Positions 8,400 through 16,727 of a stretch of DNA of 64,000 nucleotides are shown piece after piece. A model generated the notes under the pieces. The model saw only the letters and a list, made by a program, of their open reading frames with translations, was not told the origin of the DNA and searched no databases. A program made the translations under genes and the position numbers. Origin of the DNA: Pontibacter sp. SGAir0037 (GTDB lineage Bacteria > Bacteroidota > Bacteroidia > Cytophagales > Hymenobacteraceae); NCBI RefSeq assembly GCF_005491705.1, contig NZ_CP028092.1:4650001-4714000 (forward strand), in the 5' to 3' direction. Positions within the stretch are counted from its first letter, which is position 1, and every line of letters starts with the position of its first letter.

Positions 8400-9636
8400 G
8401 AGCTGCTATTTTCTTGTGCAGGTACTGCTGCTCCATTTTATTTTTTGCCAGAACAAGTGCCTGCTGGTAATGTTCCGTTGCTTTGCCAGGCTGGCCCAAG
8501 GCCATATAAACCTTACCTAAAAGTGCCTGGTAGAGATAATATTGCTGTAGCCAATGCAGCTGTGGCAACTTAGCCAGGTGATCGAGGCAAGCCTGTGGCC
8601 CGTGCTGGTAAAAAATGGCAACAGCCTTATTGAGTGCTGTAAACGGAGATGGCTGGAGCTGATAAAGCCGCTCATAAAGCAGTATAATCGTTTGCCAGTC
8701 GGTAGCAGCAACAGATTCGGCACGGCTATGTGTGGCTGCAATAGCGGCCTCCAGGTGAAAGCGGCTGATCTCTGTACCTGCTCTTGCTATTGAAAGATGC
8801 TGAAAGCCTAGCGCAATTAGTGTTCTGTCCCAAAGTTTCCTGTCCTGTTCCTCCAGCTCAACTATATCTCCTTGTGCCCCGGTCCGGGCCTGAAAACGGG
8901 ATGTATTCAGCAGGAGCAGCGCCATTAAAGCATGGGCTGCGGGAGTGGCAAGTACTGGCAGGTGCAAGAGGCTGTGCAACAATTTAATAGCCTCCTGGCA
9001 AAGCTCCTGCCTTAGTAAAGCATCACCAGAAGAAGATTTATAGCCTTCGTTGTAGAGAAGGTAAATAGCGGTAAGAACCTGTGGCAGGTAAGATTTACTT
9101 TTGGCTAACGACGGCACCAGCACCGGCTGTTGCTCCTGTTGCAAAACCTGACGGCTACGCTGCAGCATTTTCAGAACTGCTTCTGTGCCCATTACCATGG
9201 CGGTGCCTATCTCTTCGGTTTTCAGGTTGCAGATATACCTGAGAATAAGCAGCAGCTGGGCCTTGGGCGATAGCTTGGGGTGGCACAGCGAGAATAGCAG
9301 CCGGAGCCGGCTTTCCGGTAATTCGTGCTCCAGGAACAGCTCTGGCGGCAGTTGGCTTTGCGTGGCAGACACGGTGCCAACCGTTGTTGTTTTGCTTTGG
9401 CCGGAGAGTTTGTTCAGGGCTTTATTACGGCAAACCTGGTACAGCCAGGCCAGCGGGTCCTGAGGTATCGTCGTTTTGCCCCAATGCTGTAGCGCCGCCT
9501 CAAAAGTGTCCTGTACTATATCTTCGGCCAGTTCTAAAGAGGTCAGCTTAAAGTAAGCTGCAAGTGAGGTTGTAAGCTTGCTCGCCTGCTGCCTGTACAG
9601 TTTATCCAGTAACTGCTTTGCTGCCGCCTCATTCAT
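8362..9636 (-). CDS. ECF42-type RNA polymerase sigma factor with C-terminal helical extension
   Basis: The 424-residue protein is far longer than ordinary ECF sigma factors. Region 2 spans about residues 10-75 (LAEDIVQDTFEAALQHW, DPLAWLYQVCRNKALN). Region 4 spans 110-165 (LSPKAQLLLILRYICNLKTEEIG). The long tail begins with the family mark YLLYNEGY at residues 192-199 and continues as TPR-like helices (ALLGKVYMALGQPGKATEHYQQAL). This is the ECF42 architecture, in which the tail is thought to replace an anti-sigma factor. The DGPF partner gene lies just upstream on the same strand, separated by a short repeat element. Confidence 0.92.
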   Translation of the reverse strand: MNEAAAKQLLDKLYRQQASKLTTSLAAYFKLTSLELAEDIVQDTFEAALQHWGKTTIPQDPLAWLYQVCRNKALNKLSGQSKTTTVGTVSATQSQLPPELFLEHELPESRLRLLFSLCHPKLSPKAQLLLILRYICNLKTEEIGTAMVMGTEAVLKMLQRSRQVLQQEQQPVLVPSLAKSKSYLPQVLTAIYLLYNEGYKSSSGDALLRQELCQEAIKLLHSLLHLPVLATPAAHALMALLLLNTSRFQARTGAQGDIVELEEQDRKLWDRTLIALGFQHLSIARAGTEISRFHLEAAIAATHSRAESVAATDWQTIILLYERLYQLQPSPFTALNKAVAIFYQHGPQACLDHLAKLPQLHWLQQYYLYQALLGKVYMALGQPGKATEHYQQALVLAKNKMEQQYLHKKIAALKPPAPAPALPA

Positions 9637-9641
9637 AAATG

Positions 9642-9782
9642 AAATTAGAAATTATGAATGGGAAATTAGAAATGGCTATTGAACCTTCTTCTGCGCTGGA
9701 ACAAGCCCGACTGCCTTTGAAGCGCTGCAGGTTTGTGTGATCAGAGTGGTACTGCATCTTTCCATTCATGATTTCTAAGTTT
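9642..9782. repeat. Small element with imperfect terminal inverted repeats
   Basis: The left end (9642-9661) reads AAATTAGAAATTATGAATGG. The right end (9762-9782), read on the other strand, is AAACTTAGAAATCATGAATG plus G. They match in 19 of 20 bases apart from one inserted base. A second copy of the motif, GAAATTAGAAATGG, follows the left end. The 100-base interior is non-coding. The ends are AT-rich compared with the neighbouring genes. Size and ends suggest a MITE-like or other miniature repeat lying between the sigma factor and its DGPF partner. Confidence 0.55.
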
Positions 9783-9797
9783 AAATTTAGCCAAGCC

Positions 9798-10136
9798 TCA
9801 GTATTGCATAACAGGCCTCAGTTCTACACTTCCTCCTGCTTTAAAAACAGGGCACTGGCGGGCAATCTCTATGGCCTGCTCATCTGATGCCGCCTTAATG
9901 ATAAAATAGCCGCTAATCGCTTCCTTGCTTTCGATAAATGGTCCGTCGGTTAAAAGTTCTTTTTGGGTGATGTGGTAGCCACCAGACTCCAGCGGATCGC
10001 CTGCAACAAATTGCCCTGCCTGTGTCAGTTCCTCCACCCATTGCATATACTGCTGAATGTCTGCTTCCATTTGCTCGGGAGCAAGCTGTTGTGCCGCCTG
10101 AAGGTCTTCCTTCAGAAAGATCATGTACTGTTTCAT
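9798..10136 (-). CDS. YciI/DGPF-domain protein, ECF42 partner
   Basis: The 112-residue protein is a small ferredoxin-like-fold YciI/DGPF protein. It begins MKQYMIFLKED and contains the name-giving DGPF motif at about residues 69-72 (LLTDGPFIESKEAISGYFII), followed by DEQAIEIARQCPVFKAGGSV and the ending ELRPVMQY. Genes of this family are the usual neighbours of ECF42 sigma factors and are thought to be their targets. It is cytosolic, and its chemistry is unknown. It would be read before the sigma gene on the minus strand. Confidence 0.9.
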   Translation of the reverse strand: MKQYMIFLKEDLQAAQQLAPEQMEADIQQYMQWVEELTQAGQFVAGDPLESGGYHITQKELLTDGPFIESKEAISGYFIIKAASDEQAIEIARQCPVFKAGGSVELRPVMQY

Positions 10137-10202
10137 AAGGTTTTACCTATAGACAAATGCACCTGCCTTTGCCGGACATGGAAAGGCAGAAATTTTTCAT
10201 CT

Positions 10203-10721
10203 TTATTTCTCCTCTGGCGTAAAGGTCGGCTGCTGCTTTTCCGGTATAACCAGCGTTTGGTTAAAATCGGGGAAGATTGTTTTCAGAGAGCTATTGTCGA
10301 GCTGGGCCAGGTCCAGGAAATACCACTTTGCACCTTTATCCTGCGAAATTGCCAGCATGTGCCCGTTTATAGTAAGCGTGCCGTTCGGAACCTTTAAGGT
10401 AAGCTGCTGTGGCACAATGCAATGAAGTTCTTTGCCCGCTGTTACCACTTTGCCAGGTTCGCCAACAGTTACCTGCTGCATGACAACCCCCTGAGCTGCC
10501 ATTTGCGCCATGCTTTCAGACAAGGTTTTAATCATGTTTTCCCTCCCGCCCATCTGCTCCATAATCCAGGGATAGGTGTGGTCGGCCAGTAGCTCCAGTT
10601 TTTTATTGAGCACCGCCTGCGATACAGCCTCTGCCTGCTTTTTAATGATACTGGCCGAAGTCTGGGCAAAGCTGCTTAAAGCGAAGAGCAGGAATAAAGA
10701 GAGAAGGCAAAGCTGTTTCAT
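10203..10721 (-). CDS. Secreted protein of unknown function
   Basis: The 172-residue protein has a clear signal peptide (MKQLCLLSLFLLFALSSFAQ, cleaved at about residue 20). The mature part starts with an amphipathic helical stretch (IIKKQAEAVSQAVLNKKLELLADHTYPWIM) and then beta-rich sequence with KWYFLDLAQLDNSSLKTIFP near the end. The helix-then-sheet order and WYFLDL resemble NTF2/SnoaL-like secreted domains, but I do not recognise a named family. It lies 66 bases upstream of the DGPF gene on the same strand and could belong to that transcript. Confidence 0.75.
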   Translation of the reverse strand: MKQLCLLSLFLLFALSSFAQTSASIIKKQAEAVSQAVLNKKLELLADHTYPWIMEQMGGRENMIKTLSESMAQMAAQGVVMQQVTVGEPGKVVTAGKELHCIVPQQLTLKVPNGTLTINGHMLAISQDKGAKWYFLDLAQLDNSSLKTIFPDFNQTLVIPEKQQPTFTPEEK

Positions 10722-10820
10722 AAGTTCTGTATTAGGAAGAGGTAAGATAGCACATTATCGCTTTGCTGGTTCTGAGTGCCGTTTAAATTATTTGCGGGTT
10801 AGCGTAGCAGGCTGGTAAAA

Positions 10821-10866
10821 CAGCACCCCGTTCTGCTCAGAGGCAGAACGGGGTGCTGTTATTTTT
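10821..10866. terminator. Strong hairpin terminator
   Basis: CAGCACCCCGTTCTGC (10821-10836) pairs perfectly with GCAGAACGGGGTGCTG (10843-10858) around a six-base loop. TTATTTTTA follows on the plus strand and TTTTA on the minus strand. It most likely ends the minus-strand phytate locus, whose last gene stops at 10889. Confidence 0.85.
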
Positions 10867-10888
10867 AGTAGTATGTGTTACGGAGTTA

Positions 10889-12478
10889 TTAGTTTCCGTA
10901 AGCTCCGATATAGGTAGCAGGCTGCGGTGCTGTATAGGTTTTTCCGCCGGCATTGATAGTGGCAAGACGAGGAGAGAAGTTGGTCTTCCCTTTGTTTAGC
11001 GCCGGAGAAGCTGCCTGTAACTTAAAGGTCAGGTTAGCAGCTGGCATTTCCAGATTTGCGGCTGTTTTAGCGGTGTTGTGATCAAAGTTAGCAATGTTCA
11101 GGCTGGCGAACTGTGGGTTATTGGCATTAGCTGCTCCTGCTATATCGTGTTCTGTTTCGAAAAGGCCTTTTGAAATAGAGCCAGTAGAAGGATAAAACTC
11201 GGCGGCAATATCGGCATGGTTTCCAAAATAAAAGTTATAGCCTGTGGTAGCATTTGCCACATCCGGGTTATCGGGAGCTTTGGGAAAGCGGATGCCGTAA
11301 CGGCAGTTAACAACCATAGTATTGAATACTTTGCCACGACCACCTTTCTCCAGGTTAATAGAGCCGCCACGACCTGCCTTTGTTTGTCTCCAGCCACAGT
11401 TGATGGCGGTGTTGTTATACATGTTTACATCGGTTTGCGGTGTGCGGTCGTCGGAGTTAGAGCATTTAATGCCGTTAGTAGCTGCCTGGTAGAAAACATT
11501 AAAAGCGGCATCGCCTATAGAACCACTTTTAATATTAAGTGCATCTCCGCCAGTAGCACCATTGTAAATGTAAGTGTTGTTGGTGATCAGGAAGTTGCCC
11601 TGGTTAATGCGCATGCCATCGTCTTTAGAGTAAGCAATGGTAGAATACTGCATCACAAACTTACCGTTCGGATTTGTAAAATAAATCCCATAGCGTGGGT
11701 CACCTGCGTCTACTTCGCCTGACGTTACAATGGGGCTGTTTTCAGCGGCCGGGGCACCTACATACTCCAGGCGTGTGTGCTGAAACACCATTTCCTGCGA
11801 CTGTGCCGTACCCAGAATGCCTCCCCAAAGACCGACAAACATATTTTCTTTTGTTCTGCGGGCTTCCGGTACAGTAAAGAGAACAGGCTTTTCGGCGGTG
11901 CCATAGCTAAAGAAGTTGCCCCGCACCGTAATCTCTGGTGAACCACCCTGTGTTCCGTCTCCTTCTACAATAACTGTTACGCCTTCTTTTACAGTGAGCG
12001 ATTTACCGGCCGGTACATTCAGGTTGCCACGCACAATGTAAGTACGGTTAGCTTCCCATGTACCCTCAACATCTCCGGCATTTACCACAACAGGAGGCAC
12101 TTCGCTTACATTAACCGAAATATCAATTTTCTTCTGTTGGTTTTGCTGATCTGTTACGACTACTGAAATGGTGCTGCTGCCAACAGTAGCAGGTGCTTTA
12201 TAGTTTACCTTGGCACTCCCCGTGTTCTGACCGATGCCTGTTATCTCCGTCAGGCTTACAGTACCTGCAGTGGCGGTGGCAGTTACCTCTTTAATTTTGC
12301 CAGCAGCCGAAATGCTAACTGTAAAAGTGTGCGTTTCGTCCTGTTTTAGTGGCAGTGTAGCCAGCTCAGATGTAATCTGGGGAGCTGTAGGCAGCGTGTC
12401 GTCTTCTTTCTCGCAAGCCGAAAAAGTAAAGGCTGCGGCCAGAAAGAGTGCTGTGAAAAGCGATTTTGCAGTTCTCAT
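10889..12478 (-). CDS. Surface lipoprotein with beta-helix domain
   Basis: The 529-residue protein has a lipoprotein signal (FTFSAC, Cys about residue 22) followed at once by EKEDD, an acidic patch like the surface-export signals of Bacteroidota lipoproteins. An Ig-like or cadherin-like region covers about 35-130 (TFTVSISAAGKIKEVTATAT, STISVVVTDQQNQ). From about 135 comes a right-handed beta-helix: YIVRGNLNVPAGKSLTVKEG, VIVEGDG, FQHTRLEYVG, FVMQYSTIAYSKDDGMRINQ, FLITNNTYIYNGATGGDALN. No catalytic site is evident. It is the last gene of the phytase/receptor group, 62 bases after the receptor, and may capture substrate at the cell surface. Confidence 0.82.
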   Translation of the reverse strand: MRTAKSLFTALFLAAAFTFSACEKEDDTLPTAPQITSELATLPLKQDETHTFTVSISAAGKIKEVTATATAGTVSLTEITGIGQNTGSAKVNYKAPATVGSSTISVVVTDQQNQQKKIDISVNVSEVPPVVVNAGDVEGTWEANRTYIVRGNLNVPAGKSLTVKEGVTVIVEGDGTQGGSPEITVRGNFFSYGTAEKPVLFTVPEARRTKENMFVGLWGGILGTAQSQEMVFQHTRLEYVGAPAAENSPIVTSGEVDAGDPRYGIYFTNPNGKFVMQYSTIAYSKDDGMRINQGNFLITNNTYIYNGATGGDALNIKSGSIGDAAFNVFYQAATNGIKCSNSDDRTPQTDVNMYNNTAINCGWRQTKAGRGGSINLEKGGRGKVFNTMVVNCRYGIRFPKAPDNPDVANATTGYNFYFGNHADIAAEFYPSTGSISKGLFETEHDIAGAANANNPQFASLNIANFDHNTAKTAANLEMPAANLTFKLQAASPALNKGKTNFSPRLATINAGGKTYTAPQPATYIGAYGN

Positions 12479-12540
12479 TTGTTTGATTGTTTTAAAAAGG
12501 TTCTTCTGTGTTTACTGTTATGTTTGTGGATGATGCTCAT

Positions 12541-15345
12541 TTAGAAGGTCAGGCGCACCCCGGCTCTGACGGATTGATAATATTCGTCGCGTCTGATCAG
12601 GGTTCGGGTGTTCATGTTGGTTTGGTAAGGATAGGCGATGGTTTTGCCTTCTTCCTGGTACACCGGCTTTTTGATATACACCTCGTAAGGGGAATTGAGC
12701 AGGTTGAGGGCTTTCACAAATACTTCTGCCTTTTTCGATATCCGCTTCTCCACCGACAGGTCTACCTGTGTGATGGGGCGGGAGTACATGTCGTTGTCGA
12801 GGAAAGGAGAAATGGTTTCGAGCCGTTCTCCAGTATACACAAAGGCTAGCTGGGCATCTAAGCCTCGCTCCTGGTTTTTATAAAGCAGCGACACATTGCC
12901 AATGTGGTTTGCCTGCCCCTGCAATGGCCGTGCCTGTTCCACATTTATCACTGTTAGCTGGCTACTCGGGTCGTTCAGGTCTTCGCGGGTGCGCAGCGCC
13001 TTGGTAGTGGTAATGCGGGAGTGGGTATAGGTGTAATTCCCTTTCAAACCTATCCTGTTAAAGTACTTGCAGAAGTCCAGCTCCAGGCCATAGTTATAGG
13101 CAGTGCCGTAATTGTCTGGTTTTATAACAGGCTCATTGTTTACCCCCTGGCGCACCACCGCATACTCTATCGGGTCCTGGATGCGCTTATAAAACACGCC
13201 TGCTAGCAGTTGATCGGTTGCTGTTGGAAAGAATTCCCAGCGTAAATCAAAGTTATCGGCTCGTACACGATTCAACTTGGCGTTTCCAACTTCGTCGTAA
13301 CCATCTTCTTCCAGCACATAAGGCACCACCTCAAAAAAGCCCGGGCGTGATATGGCTTTATAGTAGCTAAAGCGGATGTTCATGGCCTGGTTCAGGCGGT
13401 GCTTCAGGCTGAGGCTAGGGAGAATATCGGTATAGATCTGAGTGCTGTCGGGTGTCTGGAATTCTTTGGGTGTTTTTAGCGTATAACCCTGCCTTGTTTG
13501 CTCTACCCGCACGCCGGCGTTTATATCCGTGTTCAGGATGTTGAGCTGCCCCAGCGCATAATAAGCCAGTATGTTTTCGGTAGCTTTATAGTTCAGTTCG
13601 TCGTTGGCGCTGCCTGCGGGGTTTACAACTTCCCAGCTTATGTCTGAGAACTTATCCCAATGCTCTCCCTGCACCTGCCTGCCTGGGTTCGGATCAAATA
13701 AGTAGCGGTTAAAATAGTTGTCGCGGTCTTTGCTGCGGTACATGGCGCCTGCTTTTACCAGGTTGCCGTTCCAGTGCTCAGGCTTCAGTTGCAGGTTCAG
13801 GAAGCCGCTGAGATCTGTGTCAGAGTTGCGTTCCCACTGCCTGGGGCTGCGGCGTTCTACATTCACAGGCTGCTCCACAAAGTCTCTAAGCTCCCCGTTG
13901 CAGCTAAAGCGGGCATTATCGGGGCGGGAGCTGCTGGCGCTGGAGTATACCACCGACCAATCGAGCAGGAGAGGTGCCAGCAGTTGGTGTTCACCTTGTA
14001 AAGTGGAATTTAGAATGTTCTGGCGGGTAACCCTGGTGCGTGTGCTGTAAGCCAAAATGGCATTGCCTGCTGCTGGATTGTAATTGCGGCCATCCAGCAT
14101 GGTGGTTCTGATTTCACGCGCCTCGTTGTTCACCAGCCTGTAATAACCTGTGTACAGGTTTAGGCGGTGATTGCTGTTGAGGCGGTAGTCGAGGCGGCCA
14201 TGGTTGGCGAAGCGAATCTGCTGTGTAGAGTAGTGGCGCTCCTGTAGCTCGCGCAAAGCAGGCTGGTTAGTGCCAAACCGCTCTGTTTCGGCATCAAACC
14301 AGATGCTTTTAGTGCCTCTGTAGGCATTCTGAAAGCTGCTGCCCAGCATCACGCCTAACTTATCGGAGAAGAAGCGGTTACCTACTGAAACAGTGCTCAG
14401 CATATCAGGCAAAGGAGCAATATTTTTTGTTTCCAGGTTCTTTCGGGTAAAGTCGCCTGCCTGAGCCTGGTAGGCTGCGCCGTAAATATCACGTGGAGAC
14501 TGTTCTTTGATGACAGCTGTGTTAAACTGATCAAAGCCTTCCAGCAAATTAATATAGTTATAGCCGAGCTGCAGATCTGCCTTTATCTCCAGGTACTCAG
14601 GGGCACTTTTCATGGCCATGTTCACACCCCCGGCTATGGCATCTCCTTCTCTGTCGGCTGTAAGGCTTTTGTATACTTCTAAGCGATCAAGCAGGGCGGC
14701 CGGAAAAATATCGAGCGGCACATAACGGTTTTTATTATCCGGACTGGGGATTTTAATGCCGTTCACCAAAGTATAGCTGTAGCGTTTATCCATGCCGCGC
14801 ACCAGCGCATACTGTGGGTCGCCGTTGCTGTTACGTTCTATTGTAAGGCCAGATACCCGCTGCACCACGTTGGCCACCGAAACGTCAGGCGACAAGGCAA
14901 TGGCTTTGGCTGATACCACATTGATGGTGTTGGGCGAGAGCCGTTCCATCTGTCGGGCTTCTACCTCTGTTCCACGTGGGGCGCTCCCCGTAATAGTCAC
15001 CTCATGGAGCTCCTTGTGTTGCTGCTCCAGTTGTAGGTCCAGTATTATCGTCTGATTTGCGCTGTTGATTTCTATAATCCTGGTCAGGGGCTTGTGACCC
15101 AGATAAGCGACGGATAAGGTATAGGTGCCAACCTGCAAGTCGGTGAGCTGGTAAGAGCCGTCCAGACCTACTGTAGCAAACTTAGAGCTGTTTTGCACCA
15201 CTACCTGTGCTCCTACCAGCGGCTCAGAGAAAGTATCCTGCACTTTGCCTTTAACAGTGGCAGCTAGTGTGGGCAAACTTATAAAAAGGGCCAGCCATAA
15301 GAGCGGAAGCCTGTAAAGCAGGGGGCTTAGCGAGTCCTTCATCAC
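12541..15345 (-). CDS. TonB-dependent outer-membrane receptor
   Basis: The 934-residue protein has a signal peptide (LWLALFISLPTLAA), a CarboxypepD_reg-like domain (KGKVQDTFSEPLVGAQVVVQ), a plug (VVQRVSGLTIERNSNGDPQY, VRGMDKRYSYTLVNGIKIP, IAGGVNMAMKSAP) and a long barrel ending in the aromatic residue of SVRAGVRLTF. It is not a SusC type: there is no SusD gene beside it and the plug is of the smaller receptor kind. It imports a ligand using TonB energy. Lying 20 bases after a beta-propeller phytase gene, the likely ligand is phytate or a lower inositol phosphate. This substrate is an inference from context. Confidence 0.93.
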   Translation of the reverse strand: MMKDSLSPLLYRLPLLWLALFISLPTLAATVKGKVQDTFSEPLVGAQVVVQNSSKFATVGLDGSYQLTDLQVGTYTLSVAYLGHKPLTRIIEINSANQTIILDLQLEQQHKELHEVTITGSAPRGTEVEARQMERLSPNTINVVSAKAIALSPDVSVANVVQRVSGLTIERNSNGDPQYALVRGMDKRYSYTLVNGIKIPSPDNKNRYVPLDIFPAALLDRLEVYKSLTADREGDAIAGGVNMAMKSAPEYLEIKADLQLGYNYINLLEGFDQFNTAVIKEQSPRDIYGAAYQAQAGDFTRKNLETKNIAPLPDMLSTVSVGNRFFSDKLGVMLGSSFQNAYRGTKSIWFDAETERFGTNQPALRELQERHYSTQQIRFANHGRLDYRLNSNHRLNLYTGYYRLVNNEAREIRTTMLDGRNYNPAAGNAILAYSTRTRVTRQNILNSTLQGEHQLLAPLLLDWSVVYSSASSSRPDNARFSCNGELRDFVEQPVNVERRSPRQWERNSDTDLSGFLNLQLKPEHWNGNLVKAGAMYRSKDRDNYFNRYLFDPNPGRQVQGEHWDKFSDISWEVVNPAGSANDELNYKATENILAYYALGQLNILNTDINAGVRVEQTRQGYTLKTPKEFQTPDSTQIYTDILPSLSLKHRLNQAMNIRFSYYKAISRPGFFEVVPYVLEEDGYDEVGNAKLNRVRADNFDLRWEFFPTATDQLLAGVFYKRIQDPIEYAVVRQGVNNEPVIKPDNYGTAYNYGLELDFCKYFNRIGLKGNYTYTHSRITTTKALRTREDLNDPSSQLTVINVEQARPLQGQANHIGNVSLLYKNQERGLDAQLAFVYTGERLETISPFLDNDMYSRPITQVDLSVEKRISKKAEVFVKALNLLNSPYEVYIKKPVYQEEGKTIAYPYQTNMNTRTLIRRDEYYQSVRAGVRLTF

Positions 15346-15365
15346 GGTTTCTTTTAAAAATTAGT

Positions 15366-16502
15366 TTATTTCTTTTTAGCCAGAGAGGTGGCTACACCGT
15401 TAGGTGCCAGTTTCAGGTCTTTGCCCGCTATATCTTCCCAGCGGTAGTACTGGAAGGTTTTATCAGACGACATAGCTACAAACAGGCCGTTTTTGAACTG
15501 ATTGTTAAGCGAGATGCTGGTTACATCGGAGCCATCGCTGTCGAGGGTAGAAACATTCACAATCTTCAGGAGGTCGTGCTGGTGTGGCTTATCCGGGGCA
15601 CCCTCTCTCGGGAAAATATGGAAGCGATTGTTTCCCTGGTCTGATACCAGGATATAGCCTGTGCCATCCACCATTTTATAGATAGAAATGCCTTCGTGAT
15701 CTTTGCCAAAGCCGGTGGAGGCAAACAAAGCCAGTTCTTCGTTCCCTTTCGCCGGATCAGCATAGTATTTCCGAACGCCTGTGCCTTCGTCGGAGTAGTA
15801 GATATAACCCAGTTCGTTATCTACTGCAATCGATTCAATTTCTTTTATGCCGCTGTAGTTGCCGAATTTGCGCACTATAGTTGCTTTTACTGCGCCTTGT
15901 CCGTTGTCTTCGAGCAGGTATTGCCACAGGTAAGTACCATCTGTGGGGCCGGTTTTGCGACCAGCTATAGCAAATATTTTATCTGACGAAGGTTGTTTGT
16001 AAAGCGCAATGCCCATCAGGTCGCGGTATTCTACGCCTGTTTCGCCTTCATACACCGGAATGCCGCCATTGTCGATAGGGCGCATATCTGGTAAAGTATA
16101 AATGCGGAGACGGTGTGTCATGCGTTCAGTTACCACCGCAATGTCTACCGGCTGGCCGTTTAGCATAAAGCCATAGGCGATATCTACGTTGTTAGGCCGC
16201 TTCAGTCCCCGCACCACTTTATCTGCTATGATTTTCCCTTTCAGGTCGAATACATACAAAGCCCCATCTTCATTTTTATCAGTACCCAGAATCAGGCTCT
16301 CAGCAGGGTTAGCAGGGTTAATCCAGATGGCGGGATCGTCGGTGTCGTGTTTAACTGTATCGGTTATTATAGCAGGTTTTACTACTTCGCTGCTTACGAT
16401 AGGTTCGGCAGGTGTGGCAGGCAAATGGTTAGCTCCCTGGTTACTGCAGGCGGCAGTTACTAAAAGTGTAAATAGCGAAAAGGTGGTAGTCAGATTTTTC
16501 AT
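15366..16502 (-). CDS. Beta-propeller phytase (3-phytase type), lipoprotein
   Basis: The 378-residue protein matches beta-propeller phytases, calcium-dependent enzymes that remove phosphate from phytate. It has a lipoprotein signal (LVTAAC). Blade signatures include DTDDPAIWINP, LILGTDKNEDGALYVFDLKG, RPNNVDIAYGF, IESIAVDNELGYIYYSDEGT, GKDHEGISIYK and YILVSDQGNNRFHIFPREG. The acidic residues in these turns are those that bind calcium and phosphate in the family. The protein is exported, probably to the periplasm or outer membrane. It is read before the TonB receptor, with about 20 bases between them, so co-transcription is likely. Confidence 0.95.
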   Translation of the reverse strand: MKNLTTTFSLFTLLVTAACSNQGANHLPATPAEPIVSSEVVKPAIITDTVKHDTDDPAIWINPANPAESLILGTDKNEDGALYVFDLKGKIIADKVVRGLKRPNNVDIAYGFMLNGQPVDIAVVTERMTHRLRIYTLPDMRPIDNGGIPVYEGETGVEYRDLMGIALYKQPSSDKIFAIAGRKTGPTDGTYLWQYLLEDNGQGAVKATIVRKFGNYSGIKEIESIAVDNELGYIYYSDEGTGVRKYYADPAKGNEELALFASTGFGKDHEGISIYKMVDGTGYILVSDQGNNRFHIFPREGAPDKPHQHDLLKIVNVSTLDSDGSDVTSISLNNQFKNGLFVAMSSDKTFQYYRWEDIAGKDLKLAPNGVATSLAKKK

Positions 16503-16727
16503 CTTAATGTATTTTGAATGAGCAGGAGAACAGGGGCGACTGTTTCCTGAAGACAGGGCAAAACTAGCTGAGCAGGCGAGGGGAAATCAATAGGAAGGCG
16601 TGAACATTAAGGCAACAAGCAGCATCCGGAGCGTTAACAGAACAGCAACAAATGCGGTTAAAATGGGTGTAAGTAATTGATAATTAGTGCTTTTTTAAAT
16701 GTTAAGCGTAAATTAAGTTATTGCTAC

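Noticed and set aside
9963-10397. A 144-codon plus-strand frame
   Set aside because: It is antisense to the DGPF and secreted-protein genes and has a Cys/His-rich random composition.
10821-10866. The strong hairpin as an attachment or recombination site
   Set aside because: Its T-rich flanks and position after the last gene of an operon fit a terminator.
12541-15345. The TonB receptor as a SusC of a glycan locus
   Set aside because: There is no SusD gene and the neighbours are a phytase and a beta-helix lipoprotein instead of glycoside hydrolases.
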